Source: Ancylobacter pratisalsi (GTDB lineage Bacteria > Pseudomonadota > Alphaproteobacteria > Rhizobiales > Xanthobacteraceae). From it: a stretch of DNA of 64,000 nucleotides. Positions 42,650 to 51,178 of the stretch are shown one piece after another. The notes under the pieces were generated by a model. That model was not told the origin of the DNA and searched no databases. It was given only the letters and a program-made list of their open reading frames with translations. Made by a program: the position numbers and the translations under genes. The stretch lies in assembly GCF_010669125.1 (NCBI RefSeq), contig NZ_CP048630.1, positions 2,802,001 to 2,866,000 of the forward strand. The letters run 5' to 3'. Positions within the stretch are counted from its first letter, which is position 1; each line of letters starts with the position of its first letter.

Positions 42650-43777
42650 ATGTCGTCGATTGAACTCGATCATGTCTCCAAGCTCTACGCCAACGGCGCC
42701 TATGGCGTGCGTGACGTCGACCTGACGATCGAGGAGGGCGAGTTCGTGATCTTCCTCGGCCCGTCGGGATGCGGCAAGTCGACAACGCTGCGGATGATCG
42801 CGGGGCTGGAGAGCATTTCGTCCGGCGACCTGCGCATTGGCGGGCGCGGCGTGAACAACGTGGCCCCGCGCGATCGCAACATCGCGGTGGTGTTCCAGTC
42901 CTATGCGCTCTACCCGCATATGAGCGTGCGCGACAATATGGGCTTCGGGCTCAAGATGCGCGGCGTGGCGCGGCCGGTGATCGAGACCAAGATCAACGAG
43001 GCCGCCGGCCTGCTCGGCCTTACCCCCTATCTCGACCGCAAGCCGGCCGCGCTTTCCGGCGGCCAGCGCCAGCGCGTCGCGCTTGGCCGCGCCATCGTGC
43101 GCGATCCGGTCGCCTTCCTGCTCGACGAACCGCTGTCCAATCTCGACGCGCAGCTGCGCGCCGAGATGCGGCTCGAACTGGTGAAGCTGCACCGCCGGCT
43201 TGGGCGCACGATCGTCCATGTCACCCATGACCAGGTCGAGGCCATGACCATGGGCGACCGCATCTGCATCATGCGCGAGGGCCGGATGGTGCAGGTCGGC
43301 CGGCCGCTGGATGTCTATGCCGACCCGGTCGACACCTTTGTGGCGAGGTTCCTCGCCACCCCGCCGATGAACCTCATCCCCGCCCGTCTGGAGAGCCGCG
43401 GCGACGGGCTGATGCTGATCGGGGCAGGCTTCGAACTCGCGGTTCCCGAGCGCCATCGCGCGGCCTATCAGCCCCACAGCGGGCGCGAGGTGATCTTCGG
43501 CCTGCGCCCGGAAGACCTGCACGAGGCGCCGCAACCGGGGCTGCAGCGCCTCGACCTCACCGTCGTCGCGATGGAATCGCTCGGCGTGGAGAACATCCTG
43601 GTCGGCCAGTTCGGCCTTGAGCCGGCGCTGGAGATGTCCGCCCGGCTCTCGCGCCATTTCACGGCGCAGATCGGCGCGACCGTGCCGCTCTATCTCGACC
43701 TCACGCCGATGCACCTGTTCGATCCGGAGACCACGCGCGCCCTGCCGCGCCCCAGTCTCCGTCTGGTCAAGCCCTGA
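42650..43777 (+). CDS. ABC sugar importer ATPase (MalK/UgpC family)
   Basis: The 375-aa ATPase has Walker A FLGPSGCGKSTTLRMIAG, Q-loop VVFQSYALYPHM, signature LSGGQRQRVALGRAIVR and Walker B FLLDEPLSNLDAQLR. H-loop HVTHDQVEAMTMGDRI follows, then the C-terminal TOBE/regulatory domain (about residues 240-375) typical of carbohydrate importers. ATG 42650 is taken; ATG 42632 is also possible. It drives the importer made of the two permeases and the binding protein encoded directly downstream. Confidence 0.93.
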   Translation: MSSIELDHVSKLYANGAYGVRDVDLTIEEGEFVIFLGPSGCGKSTTLRMIAGLESISSGDLRIGGRGVNNVAPRDRNIAVVFQSYALYPHMSVRDNMGFGLKMRGVARPVIETKINEAAGLLGLTPYLDRKPAALSGGQRQRVALGRAIVRDPVAFLLDEPLSNLDAQLRAEMRLELVKLHRRLGRTIVHVTHDQVEAMTMGDRICIMREGRMVQVGRPLDVYADPVDTFVARFLATPPMNLIPARLESRGDGLMLIGAGFELAVPERHRAAYQPHSGREVIFGLRPEDLHEAPQPGLQRLDLTVVAMESLGVENILVGQFGLEPALEMSARLSRHFTAQIGATVPLYLDLTPMHLFDPETTRALPRPSLRLVKP

Positions 43778-43796
43778 GCCATACGGAGGAAACGGC

Positions 43797-44594
43797 ATGC
43801 GGCACGTTGCACTTCATCTGGGCTTGCTCATCGTCTGCGCCGTCATCCTCCTTCCAATTCTATGGGTGGTGCGCACCAGCTTCCTGCCGGAGGCGATGTC
43901 CTATTCGACCCACCTGCTGCCGGCGACGACGGTCGACAACTACGTCGAGCTGTTCACCACCACGCGCTATGGCCGCTCCTATTTCAACAGCCTGGTCGTC
44001 GCCTTCGGATCGGTGGTCATCGCGCTGCCTTTCGCGGCCATGACCGGCTATGCCTTTGCCCGGTTCAAGACCAGCGGGAAGGGCGGGCGCTTCGCGGTTC
44101 TGGCCACGCAGATGCTGCCCTCGGTGGCGATCGTGCTGCCGGCCTTCGCGCTGTTTCGCACCGTCGGCCTCTCCAATTCGCTCACCGGCCTGGTCATCGC
44201 CTATGCCGCGCTGAACCTGCCGTTCCTGATCTGGATCCTGATGGGGTTCTTCGAAGGGATTCCGGTGGATCTGGAGTGGGCGGCGCAGACCGATGGCGCC
44301 ACCGCCTGGGGGGCGTTCTGGCGCATCGTGCTGCCGGTCTCGCTGCCGGGCATCGCGGCGGCCGGTGTGCTCGGCTTCATTCTGACCTGGAACGAGTTCC
44401 TGTTCGCGCTGGTGCTGAGCGGCCCGCAGACCGCGACGGTGCCGGTCGCGCTGTCCTCGCTGCAGACCTCCAACGGCGTCCAGATCGCGAAAGTCTCCGC
44501 CGGGGTGGTGCTCGCCATCCTGCCCTTGGTCATCGCCTCCCGCTTCATCCAGCGCTTCATCATTCAGGGCCTCACCTTTGGCAGTGTGAAGTAG
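43797..44594 (+). CDS. ABC sugar importer permease (MalG family)
   Basis: The 265-aa protein has six predicted helices. Its cytoplasmic EAA loop reads EWAAQTDGATAWGAFWRIVLPVS followed by LPGIAAAG. The N-terminus LGLLIVCAVILLPILWVVRT and the FNSLVVAFGSVVIALPFAAM segment are MalG-like. ATG 43797 has a strong GGAGGA ribosome site, 19 bp after the ATPase stop. It pairs with the MalF-type permease encoded after the binding protein. Confidence 0.92.
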   Translation: MRHVALHLGLLIVCAVILLPILWVVRTSFLPEAMSYSTHLLPATTVDNYVELFTTTRYGRSYFNSLVVAFGSVVIALPFAAMTGYAFARFKTSGKGGRFAVLATQMLPSVAIVLPAFALFRTVGLSNSLTGLVIAYAALNLPFLIWILMGFFEGIPVDLEWAAQTDGATAWGAFWRIVLPVSLPGIAAAGVLGFILTWNEFLFALVLSGPQTATVPVALSSLQTSNGVQIAKVSAGVVLAILPLVIASRFIQRFIIQGLTFGSVK

Positions 44595-44674
44595 CGGCTG
44601 AACTGCGCGGCGCCTCCGGGGGCCGCGCCAACAACACGGGCGCAAGCCCGTTCCAGAGGAACTAGGAGAACGAC

Positions 44675-45949
44675 ATGCGCATGAAGCACAGCCTTACCGC
44701 CGCACTCCTCGGAGCCAGCATGCTGGCCGCCTATCCCGCCTATGCCGAGACCATCACCCTGCACGCCCTGATGGAGGACGTGCCGGAGACGCAGATCATC
44801 GAATCGATGCTGCCGGAATTCGAGAAAGAGACCGGCATCAAGGTCGAGTTCGAGAAGATCGGCTATGGCGACATGCACGACAAGCTGGTCGCGCAGCTGG
44901 TTTCGCCGGAGAGCTACTACAACGTTCTCGAGGTCGACTTCCTGTGGGCCGGTGAATTCCCGGCGGCGGGCTGGCTGGAAGATCTCGGCCCCTATGTCGC
45001 CAAGTCCGGCTTCGACCTGAAGCCCTTCATCCCGTCCATGCTGGAACTGCTCGGCCAGACCAAGGACGCGCTGCCGATCCTGCCCATGTACAACTACTCG
45101 ATGGGCATGATCTACCGCACCGACCTGCTCAACGATCCCAAGATCAAGGCGGACTACAAGGCGCAGACCGGCAAGGAACTCGCCGTTCCCACCACGCTGG
45201 CGGACTATGTCGAGCTGTCCAAGTTCTTCAAGGCCAAGTCCGATGTCGTCGGCGCGGCGATGCAGGGCCAGCGCGGCGACCCGAACGCGATGGAGTTCTC
45301 CAACTACCTGTTCTCGGTCGGCGGCGCTTATCTTGATGCCGACCACAAGGTGGTGCTGGACAGCGCAGAGGGACTTTCCGCGCTCAAGCTCTATGCCGAC
45401 AACATCCAGAACGGTGCCCAGCAGGGCGCTCTTTCCGCCACGCTCGACGACACGATGCGCCTGATGTGCGCGGGTGACGCGTTCAGCATGGTCACCTACT
45501 GGTGGATGCTGCCGCAGCTCGACAGCCAGGAAAAGTGCCCGAAGGTCGCCGGCAAGCTGGCGCTTTCGGTGATGCCGGGCGGCCATGGCGAAAGCGGCGG
45601 CTGGGGCTGGGGTATCCCGAAGAACACCTCCGACGAATCCAAGGCCGCGGCCTGGAAGTTCATCGAGTGGGTGCAGGGCAAGAAGATCTCGGTCGCCCGC
45701 GCGATGGAGGGCCATGCGCCGGTGCGCTCGGACGTCTATACCGACCCGGCCGTGCTGGCGAAGTACCCGTTCTACAAGACCGCCCTCGACGTGGTGGCCT
45801 CGGGCAAGTCGTTCCCGATCTTCGCCTATTCCGCGCAGTATGAAGATGTTCTCGGCGCCCAGCTTTCGCTCGCCGCCGGTGGGCAGGCCAAGCCCGAGGA
45901 GGCGCTGAAGGCGGCTTCGGACGGCCTCAGCCAGCTGCTCGCCAAGTAA
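44675..45949 (+). CDS. ABC sugar importer substrate-binding protein (family 1)
   Basis: The 424-aa periplasmic protein has a Sec signal (MKHSLTAALLGASMLAAYPA, cleaved after YA-YAE) and the family 1 solute-binding fold. Recognisable parts are LMEDVPETQIIESMLPEFEK, NVLEVDFLWAGEFPAAGWLE, PMYNYSMGMIYRTDLL and the C-terminal SVMPGGHGESGGWGWGIPKN. The Trp-rich segments (YWWMLPQ, GGWGWG) suggest a sugar or polyol ligand. It is encoded between the two permease genes, an uncommon order. Its stop codon lies in a 17-bp tandem repeat. Confidence 0.93.
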   Translation: MRMKHSLTAALLGASMLAAYPAYAETITLHALMEDVPETQIIESMLPEFEKETGIKVEFEKIGYGDMHDKLVAQLVSPESYYNVLEVDFLWAGEFPAAGWLEDLGPYVAKSGFDLKPFIPSMLELLGQTKDALPILPMYNYSMGMIYRTDLLNDPKIKADYKAQTGKELAVPTTLADYVELSKFFKAKSDVVGAAMQGQRGDPNAMEFSNYLFSVGGAYLDADHKVVLDSAEGLSALKLYADNIQNGAQQGALSATLDDTMRLMCAGDAFSMVTYWWMLPQLDSQEKCPKVAGKLALSVMPGGHGESGGWGWGIPKNTSDESKAAAWKFIEWVQGKKISVARAMEGHAPVRSDVYTDPAVLAKYPFYKTALDVVASGKSFPIFAYSAQYEDVLGAQLSLAAGGQAKPEEALKAASDGLSQLLAK

Positions 45950-46008
45950 CAGGCTCAGCCAAGTAACAGGCTCAGCGCAGCAAGACGCTCAGCCAAGCAA
46001 GAGCTTGG
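45941..46008 (+). repeat. Degenerate 17-bp tandem repeat (4 units) across the SBP stop codon
   Basis: Units at 45941-45957 and 45958-45974 are identical (GCCAAGTAACAGGCTCA). A third (45975-45991) and fourth (45992-46008) are diverged. The first unit contains the stop codon TAA of the binding-protein gene, and the second carries a duplicate AAG-TAA. The fourth unit forms a small hairpin, GCCAAGC-AAGA-GCTTGGC (45992-46009). Confidence 0.85.
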
Positions 46009-46013
46009 CCTCC

Positions 46014-46044
46014 CGGCGCGCCGGATCCCTTTTCCGGCGCGCCG
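46014..46044 (+). terminator. Intercistronic hairpin between binding-protein and permease genes
   Basis: CGGCGCGCCGGA (46014-46025) and TCCGGCGCGCCG (46033-46044) form 12 perfect pairs with a short loop containing TTT. It lies 40 bp before the MalF-type permease. Such hairpins after binding-protein genes often stabilise the upstream mRNA or partly stop transcription, giving excess binding protein. Confidence 0.65.
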
Positions 46045-46083
46045 CCACGTCCCCCAAAGACACTTGATACGGAAAGAACCACC

Positions 46084-46965
46084 ATGCGTCTGGCGGCCTT
46101 CGCGGACAGGGATTGGCGAACCGGATGGGCCTTCGCGGCGCCCGGACTGCTGATGCTCGCCATCGTCATGGGCTTTCCGCTGGTCTATGCTGCCGTGATC
46201 TCGGTGTCCTCGCTCACCCTGCTGCGGCCCTCGCTCACCCCCTTTGTCGGCCTGGCGAACTTCGTCACGGTGATGAGCGAGCCGCTGTTCTGGGGCGCGG
46301 TGTGGCTCACCATCAAATATTCCGTCGTCACGGTGGCCGGCGAGTTCATCATCGGTCTTGGCATCGCGTTGATGATCAACCGGACCGTGATCATGAAGCC
46401 GGTCTATTTCGCCGTGCTCACCATTCCGATGGCGATGTCGCCGGTGAGCGTGGCGCTGATCTGGCGCATGCTGCTCCAGCCCAATCTCGGCATCGTCAAC
46501 CACATGCTGGAAGTGTTCGGGCTGCCGCGCGTCGACTGGCTGGGCAATGCCGACTTCGCGCTGTGGACCATGGCCGGCATCGATATCTGGCAGCAGACCT
46601 CCTTCGTGGTGCTGATCCTGGCCGCCGGCCTCGCCTCGCTGCCGCGCGATCCCTATGAGGCCGCCGAGGTCGACGGGGCCAGCCCGCTCCAGCAGTTCTG
46701 GTACATCACCCTGCCGATGCTGAGGCCGGTCGCGGCGATCGCGGTGATCATCCAGCTGATCAACGAGTTCCGCACCTACGATCTGCCCTATGTGCTGACA
46801 AAGGGCGGGCCGGGGGCCTCGACCGAGGTGCTCAGCTTCTTCGCCTATCGCCGCGCCTTCCTCGGCCTGCATCTCAATGAGGGCGCGGCGGCGTCCTTCG
46901 TGCTTCTGCTCATCGTGCTTGGACTGACGGTCCTGTTCTTCGCGACGCTGGAGCGCCGGCGGTAA
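46084..46965 (+). CDS. ABC sugar importer permease (MalF/UgpA family)
   Basis: The 293-aa, six-helix protein has the MalF-type pattern: FAAPGLLMLAIVMGFPLVYA, PFVGLANFVTVMSEPLFWGA, and the cytoplasmic EAA loop DPYEAAEVDGASPLQQFWYI followed by TLPMLRPVAAI. It completes the importer with the MalG-type permease. ATG 46084 follows GGAAAGAA. It is separated from the rest of the operon by the 17-bp repeats and a strong hairpin, so its expression may be lower than that of the binding protein. Confidence 0.92.
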   Translation: MRLAAFADRDWRTGWAFAAPGLLMLAIVMGFPLVYAAVISVSSLTLLRPSLTPFVGLANFVTVMSEPLFWGAVWLTIKYSVVTVAGEFIIGLGIALMINRTVIMKPVYFAVLTIPMAMSPVSVALIWRMLLQPNLGIVNHMLEVFGLPRVDWLGNADFALWTMAGIDIWQQTSFVVLILAAGLASLPRDPYEAAEVDGASPLQQFWYITLPMLRPVAAIAVIIQLINEFRTYDLPYVLTKGGPGASTEVLSFFAYRRAFLGLHLNEGAAASFVLLLIVLGLTVLFFATLERRR

Positions 46966-47047
46966 AGAGCCGGCGGCGCCCGGAATCCGGTCGGGCAGGC
47001 GGATGACAAACATCTGCTGAACGACGTCGCCACGCGGCGTCGGTGAA

Positions 47048-47065
47048 GCGCCCGCGCGCGGGCGC
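47048..47065. terminator. GC-rich palindrome downstream of the ABC importer operon
   Basis: GCGCCCGCG followed directly by CGCGGGCGC is a perfect palindrome about 80 bp after the last permease gene, with further GC-rich inverted sequence following. There is no T-run, so a Rho-independent stop is uncertain. Confidence 0.4.
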
Positions 47066-47210
47066 GCCGCCCGCGCGGGGCTGCCTTGCGGCGCGCAGCG
47101 CGGCGTGCCTTCCCGGGTCCGGCTTCAGCCTCCCGAACAATTATCCCCAGCAATCCCCCCAACAATCTCCGCCTGGAATCCGCTCCGCCGGACGTGTCCG
47201 CATAACCCTC

Positions 47211-47251
47211 TTGACGGTCGACATATCGACCTGTCATACCAGTTGACGGTC
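47211..47251 (+). promoter_or_regulatory. Candidate promoter/operator of the RbsBAC-type operon
   Basis: TTGACGGTC is repeated at 47211-47219 and 47243-47251. The first copy overlaps the perfect dyad GGTCGA-CATA-TCGACC (47216-47231). The repeat and dyad lie 60-100 bp before the binding-protein gene. TTGACG could serve as a -35 element, but no clear -10 follows. Confidence 0.4.
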
Positions 47252-47307
47252 ATCATGGCCGTTCGAAGCCCGCCCAAGACGGGTCGACTTACTAGGAGGA
47301 TCCAAGG

Positions 47308-48507
47308 ATGAATTTTGCTCTCCGTGCGTCCCGTAATGGGGCGCGGCGTGTGCGTTCGGCTGCGTTCGCGATGGGGGCGGCAGCCCTCGCCACTGGGCTT
47401 GCGCTCCCCGCCCATGCCGAAACGCGCGCCAAGCCTTTCGACGCCTGGCCGAAATCCGAGATCATGAAGACCATGAGTCTCGACGAGGCCAAGGCGATCG
47501 TCGCGGCCCGCACCGGCCCGCAGACCGAATGGAAGGGCCCCACCACCGGGCCCGAAGCGACGACCGCGGCGACCACGGTCGTCTATGTGTCGGCCGATCA
47601 GTCCTACGTGTCGTTCGTGAACTGGGGACGCGGCGTCTCGGAGGCCGCTGAGGCACTCGGCTGGAAGGCCGTGACGCTGAACGGCAAGGGCACGGTCACC
47701 GGCAACCTCTCCGCCATGCAGCAGGCGGTCGCGATGAAGCCGGCCGCCATCGTCACCTCGGCGGATGCCAGCGCGTTGCAGGGGCCGATCAAGCAGGCGG
47801 TCGATGCGGGAATTCCCGTGATCGGCATTCACGCCACGGCCTTTCCCGGTCCTGATCCCGAGACCAACCTGTTCATGAACATCGGGTCGGACCCGGTGGA
47901 GATCGGTGCGGCGCAGGCGGCTTACGTCATCGCCAAGTCCAACGGCACCGCCCGGCTGCTGCACTTCCTCGACAGCGGGTTCGCCATCGCCCGCCTGAAG
48001 GCCGAAGCCGCGACGGAGCCGGTGAAGAACTGCAAGGGCTGCACCTTCCTCGAAATGATCAACATCCCGATCGCCGACCAGACCCGGCGCATTCCCTCGG
48101 TCATCTCGGGCGTGATCGCCAATTATGGCGATGACTGGTGGGGCACCACCTGCTGCGACAACTTCTATCCCTACATTGCCTCGGCCCTGCGCGCGTCCGG
48201 CGTGGAACCCTCGAAGGTGCACCTGGTCGGCGCCGACGGCCCGCCCTCGGCCTATGACATGATCCGCAAGGGTGAGTACGAGGTCGCGACCGTTCCCGAG
48301 CCCTCGACGCTGTTCGGCTATCAGGCCATCGACGCCGTGGTGCGTGCCATGGCAGGCGAGGAGCCGGCGAAGTTCGTGCAGCCGACCTATCTCGTGACCC
48401 GCGAGAACGTGGACAAGGAAGGCGGCGACAAGAACGAGTTCATCCCGAGCAACGGTTTTGCCTGCCACTACATGAATGTGTGGCGCAAGACGGCGAAGGC
48501 CTGCTGA
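47308..48507 (+). CDS. ABC sugar-binding protein, RbsB-like
   Basis: The 399-aa periplasmic protein has a Sec signal ending ALPAHAE (about residue 38). A type I periplasmic-binding-protein domain follows: TTVVYVSADQSYVSFVNWGR, AALGWKAVT-type segment (ALGWKAVTLNGKGTVTGN), AIVTSADASALQGPIKQAVD, GIPVIGIHATAFPG and TCCDNFYPYIASALRASGVE. Several Cys (CKGC, TCC, C-terminal AC) may form disulfides. The first gene of an rbsBAC-type operon, it starts after a strong AGGAGGATCC site. It probably binds an acid sugar or lactone, inferred from the enzymes downstream. Confidence 0.88.
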   Translation: MNFALRASRNGARRVRSAAFAMGAAALATGLALPAHAETRAKPFDAWPKSEIMKTMSLDEAKAIVAARTGPQTEWKGPTTGPEATTAATTVVYVSADQSYVSFVNWGRGVSEAAEALGWKAVTLNGKGTVTGNLSAMQQAVAMKPAAIVTSADASALQGPIKQAVDAGIPVIGIHATAFPGPDPETNLFMNIGSDPVEIGAAQAAYVIAKSNGTARLLHFLDSGFAIARLKAEAATEPVKNCKGCTFLEMINIPIADQTRRIPSVISGVIANYGDDWWGTTCCDNFYPYIASALRASGVEPSKVHLVGADGPPSAYDMIRKGEYEVATVPEPSTLFGYQAIDAVVRAMAGEEPAKFVQPTYLVTRENVDKEGGDKNEFIPSNGFACHYMNVWRKTAKAC

Positions 48508-48587
48508 TCCGGGCGCTGCCCGGTTCGCTCGCCCGGCAGTGCCGCCCGGCTCTGCCTGCCCCGTTCCTCGTCCCCGGATGTTCCGTG

Positions 48588-50144
48588 ATGACCGACACCC
48601 AGCCGTTGCTTGACGTGCGCGGCCTGACCAAACGTTTCTTCGGCTCGCTGGCGCTCGACAACGCCGCGTTCTCGCTGGCGCGTGGTGAAATTCACGCGCT
48701 CGTCGGCGAGAACGGGGCGGGCAAGTCGACCTTCATCAAGATCCTCGCCGGCGTCTATGACGCCGACGAGGGAGAGATCCTGCTCGAAGGCGCCCGTGTG
48801 GATCCGCGCTCCCAGTCGCTGCCGCTGGCCTTTGTCCATCAGGACCTCGCGCTGGTCGATGATCTCAGCGTCTGTGAGAACATCGCTCTCGTTGCCGGCT
48901 ATCCGCGCAAGGCCGGGCTGATCGACTGGCGCGCGGTGATGCGCCAGACCTCGGCCATCTACGAGACCATGCGCATTCCCCCGGTCGATCCCAATCGGCT
49001 TGTCGCCACGCTGTCGACGCCCGAAAAGGCGATCCTCAACATCGTGCGCACCCTCGCCCACACGCCGAAGGTGCTCGTGCTCGACGAGCCGACCGCGGCG
49101 CTGCCGGAACAGGATGCCCACCGGCTTTTCGACGCCATGCGCCGCATGCGCGATCAGGGCGCGAGCATCATCTACGTCTCGCATCGCCTTCACGAGCTGT
49201 TCGGCCTTGCCGACCGCATCACCGTGTTTCGCGACGGCCGCCGCGTGCACACCGCCGCCATGAACGAGATCACCGGCAGCGAGATTGTCGAGCAGATGCT
49301 CGGCCGTGCCGTCGACCTGGCCCACCGTGCCCACGCGCCCGTGCGCGACGAGGAGCCGGTCCTCAAGGTCGAGGGCCTGGTCGTCGACCGCCGGGGACCG
49401 CTCGATTTCACCCTGAGGCCGGGGGAAGTGCTCGGCCTTGTCGGCCTGCGGGGCGGGGGGCAGGAAGCGGTGGGCCGCACCCTGTTCGGCGCGAAGCGGG
49501 CGGAAGCGGGGACGATCACCCTCGCCGGACGCACACTCGACCATCAGGACAGCATCGGCGGGCGGATCAAGGCCGGCATCGTGCTGCTCGCCGGCGACCG
49601 CACCAGCGAGAGCACCTTCCCGGCGATGAGCCTGATCGAGAACCTGTTTCCCAACCCGCTGATCCGCGGCCGCTCGGCCTTCGAGCTGGTGAGCCCGGCC
49701 GCCGAGCGGCGCGCGGCAAAGGAGCGGCTCGACCGCTTTGACGTGCGCCCCCGCAACGAGGGCGCGATGATCGACTGGCTCAGCGGCGGCAACCAGCAGA
49801 AGGTCTGCCTCGCGCGCTGGCTGGAGGCCGACGGCAAGGTCGCGATCCTTGAGGAGCCGACGGCCGGCGTCGATATCGGCGCCAAGATCGCGATCCACCG
49901 GATGCTGCGCGAGGCCGCCGCGGCGGGCCGCGCCATTCTGGTCATTTCCTCCGACCTGGAGGAGGTCGCGACCCTGTGCGATCGCGCCCTCGTCATCGAT
50001 CGCGGGCGCGCGGCCGGCGAACTCGTCGGTGAGCGGCTGACCATCGACGGGTTGATCGCCCTGTCCACTCTCGGCGCGCCCACGGCCGCCGCCCCGGAAC
50101 ATCAGGCACCGAAGGGTGCCGACGCCCCTCACCTTGGAGGATAG
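48588..50144 (+). CDS. ABC sugar importer double ATPase, RbsA-like
   Basis: The 518-aa protein holds two ATPase domains in tandem. Domain 1 (about 1-235) has Walker A LVGENGAGKSTFIKILAG and Walker B VLVLDEPTAALPEQD. At the signature position it reads LSTPEKAILNIVRTL instead of LSxGxxQ. Domain 2 (about 250-500) has the degenerate Walker A typical of RbsA (GLVGLRGGGQEAVGRTLFG) and an intact signature LSGGNQQKVCLARWL, with VAILEEPTAGVDIGAK. It energises import with the RbsC-like permease. ATG 48588 overlaps no ribosome consensus; GTG 48585 is an alternative. Confidence 0.9.
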   Translation: MTDTQPLLDVRGLTKRFFGSLALDNAAFSLARGEIHALVGENGAGKSTFIKILAGVYDADEGEILLEGARVDPRSQSLPLAFVHQDLALVDDLSVCENIALVAGYPRKAGLIDWRAVMRQTSAIYETMRIPPVDPNRLVATLSTPEKAILNIVRTLAHTPKVLVLDEPTAALPEQDAHRLFDAMRRMRDQGASIIYVSHRLHELFGLADRITVFRDGRRVHTAAMNEITGSEIVEQMLGRAVDLAHRAHAPVRDEEPVLKVEGLVVDRRGPLDFTLRPGEVLGLVGLRGGGQEAVGRTLFGAKRAEAGTITLAGRTLDHQDSIGGRIKAGIVLLAGDRTSESTFPAMSLIENLFPNPLIRGRSAFELVSPAAERRAAKERLDRFDVRPRNEGAMIDWLSGGNQQKVCLARWLEADGKVAILEEPTAGVDIGAKIAIHRMLREAAAAGRAILVISSDLEEVATLCDRALVIDRGRAAGELVGERLTIDGLIALSTLGAPTAAAPEHQAPKGADAPHLGG

Positions 50145-50148
50145 CTGC

Positions 50149-51147
50149 GTGACTCAGACCACAACGGGACGCTCGTTCAAGGCGCTGACCGGGTTCGTGT
50201 CGATCTATGGCCTGCTTATTGTCTTCGCGCTGGTTCTCATCGTGTTTTCCGCGCTCAGGCCGAACACCTTCCTGTCGAGCGGGAACATCGGAAACCTGCT
50301 CACCAGCCAGTCGATCACCGCGCTGCTCGCCTTCGCGGTGATGCTGCCGCTCACGACCGGACGGTTCGACATGTCCGTGGGCTATCACATCGGCCTCGCC
50401 CATGTGCTGATGATCGGCCTGCAGGTGAACGCCGCCGTGCCGTGGCCGCTGGCCGCGCTGATCGTGCTGGCGGCGGGACTTGTCATCGGTCTGATCAATG
50501 GACTGCTTGTCACCCGTTTCAAGATCGACGCCTTCATCGCCACGATGGGCATGGGCTCGCTGCTCTACGGCGTGTCCAACTGGTACACCGACGGCCAGCA
50601 GATACCCGGCTTCAGCCTGCCCGACAGCTTCACCGGCCTGACCGGGTTCGTTCACGGCGTGCCGGTGACGGCGCTTTATGTGGCGGTGGTCGGCATCATC
50701 CTGTGGGTGATCCTGGAGCGGATGCCGGTGGGACGCGGTCTTTACGTCATCGGCTCTAACGCCCGTGCCGCCGAACTTTCCGGCATTTCCGTGCCGAACT
50801 ATGTCCTGGGCGCCTTCATTGGCTCGGGCCTGCTGTGCGCGCTGGCCGGCATCCTGCTCGCCTCGATCCTGCGCGCGGCGACGCCCTCGGTGGGCGCCGA
50901 ATATCTGCTTCCCGCCTTCGCCGGCGTGCTGCTCGGCGCGACGTCGATCAAGCCGGGCCGGGTGAACGTGCTTGGCACACTGCTGGCGGTGCTGGTGCTC
51001 GCCTTCTCCTTCTCCGGCGTGCAGCAGCTCGGGGCCGCGTTCTACGTCGAATACTTCTTCAACGGCGGCATCCTGATCATCGCCGTGAGCCTGTCCGTCT
51101 ACGCCGCCAACCGGCGGCGCAAGGAGGCGGTGGCCGCCTCGTCCTGA
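50149..51147 (+). CDS. ABC sugar importer permease, RbsC-like
   Basis: The 332-aa membrane protein has eight to ten helices and BPD_transp_2 motifs: NLLTSQSITALLAFAVMLPL, TTGRFDMSVGYHIGLAHVLM (the GxxDLSVG position), GLINGLLVTRFKIDAFIATM G and ELSGISVPNYVLGAFIGSGL. GTG 50149 is chosen because TTGGAGG lies 8 nt upstream. A longer frame would overlap the ATPase gene. It forms the channel of the RbsBAC-type importer. Confidence 0.9.
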   Translation: MTQTTTGRSFKALTGFVSIYGLLIVFALVLIVFSALRPNTFLSSGNIGNLLTSQSITALLAFAVMLPLTTGRFDMSVGYHIGLAHVLMIGLQVNAAVPWPLAALIVLAAGLVIGLINGLLVTRFKIDAFIATMGMGSLLYGVSNWYTDGQQIPGFSLPDSFTGLTGFVHGVPVTALYVAVVGIILWVILERMPVGRGLYVIGSNARAAELSGISVPNYVLGAFIGSGLLCALAGILLASILRAATPSVGAEYLLPAFAGVLLGATSIKPGRVNVLGTLLAVLVLAFSFSGVQQLGAAFYVEYFFNGGILIIAVSLSVYAANRRRKEAVAASS

Positions 51148-51178
51148 TCCGACCACCAAACAGAATTCGGAGCCTATC

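Larger units (their letters stand above)
46966..47307. other. Intergenic region between two ABC importer operons
   Basis: The 342 bp hold a perfect 18-bp GC palindrome (47048-47065), other GC-rich hairpins to about 47100, and a putative regulatory region near 47211-47251 before the rbsB-like gene. No coding sequence is supported here. Confidence 0.6.

Noticed and set aside
48468..50132. 554-codon open frame on the minus strand opposite the RbsA-like gene
   Set aside because: The RbsA reading frame has Walker and signature motifs; the antisense frame has none and is GC-codon shadow.
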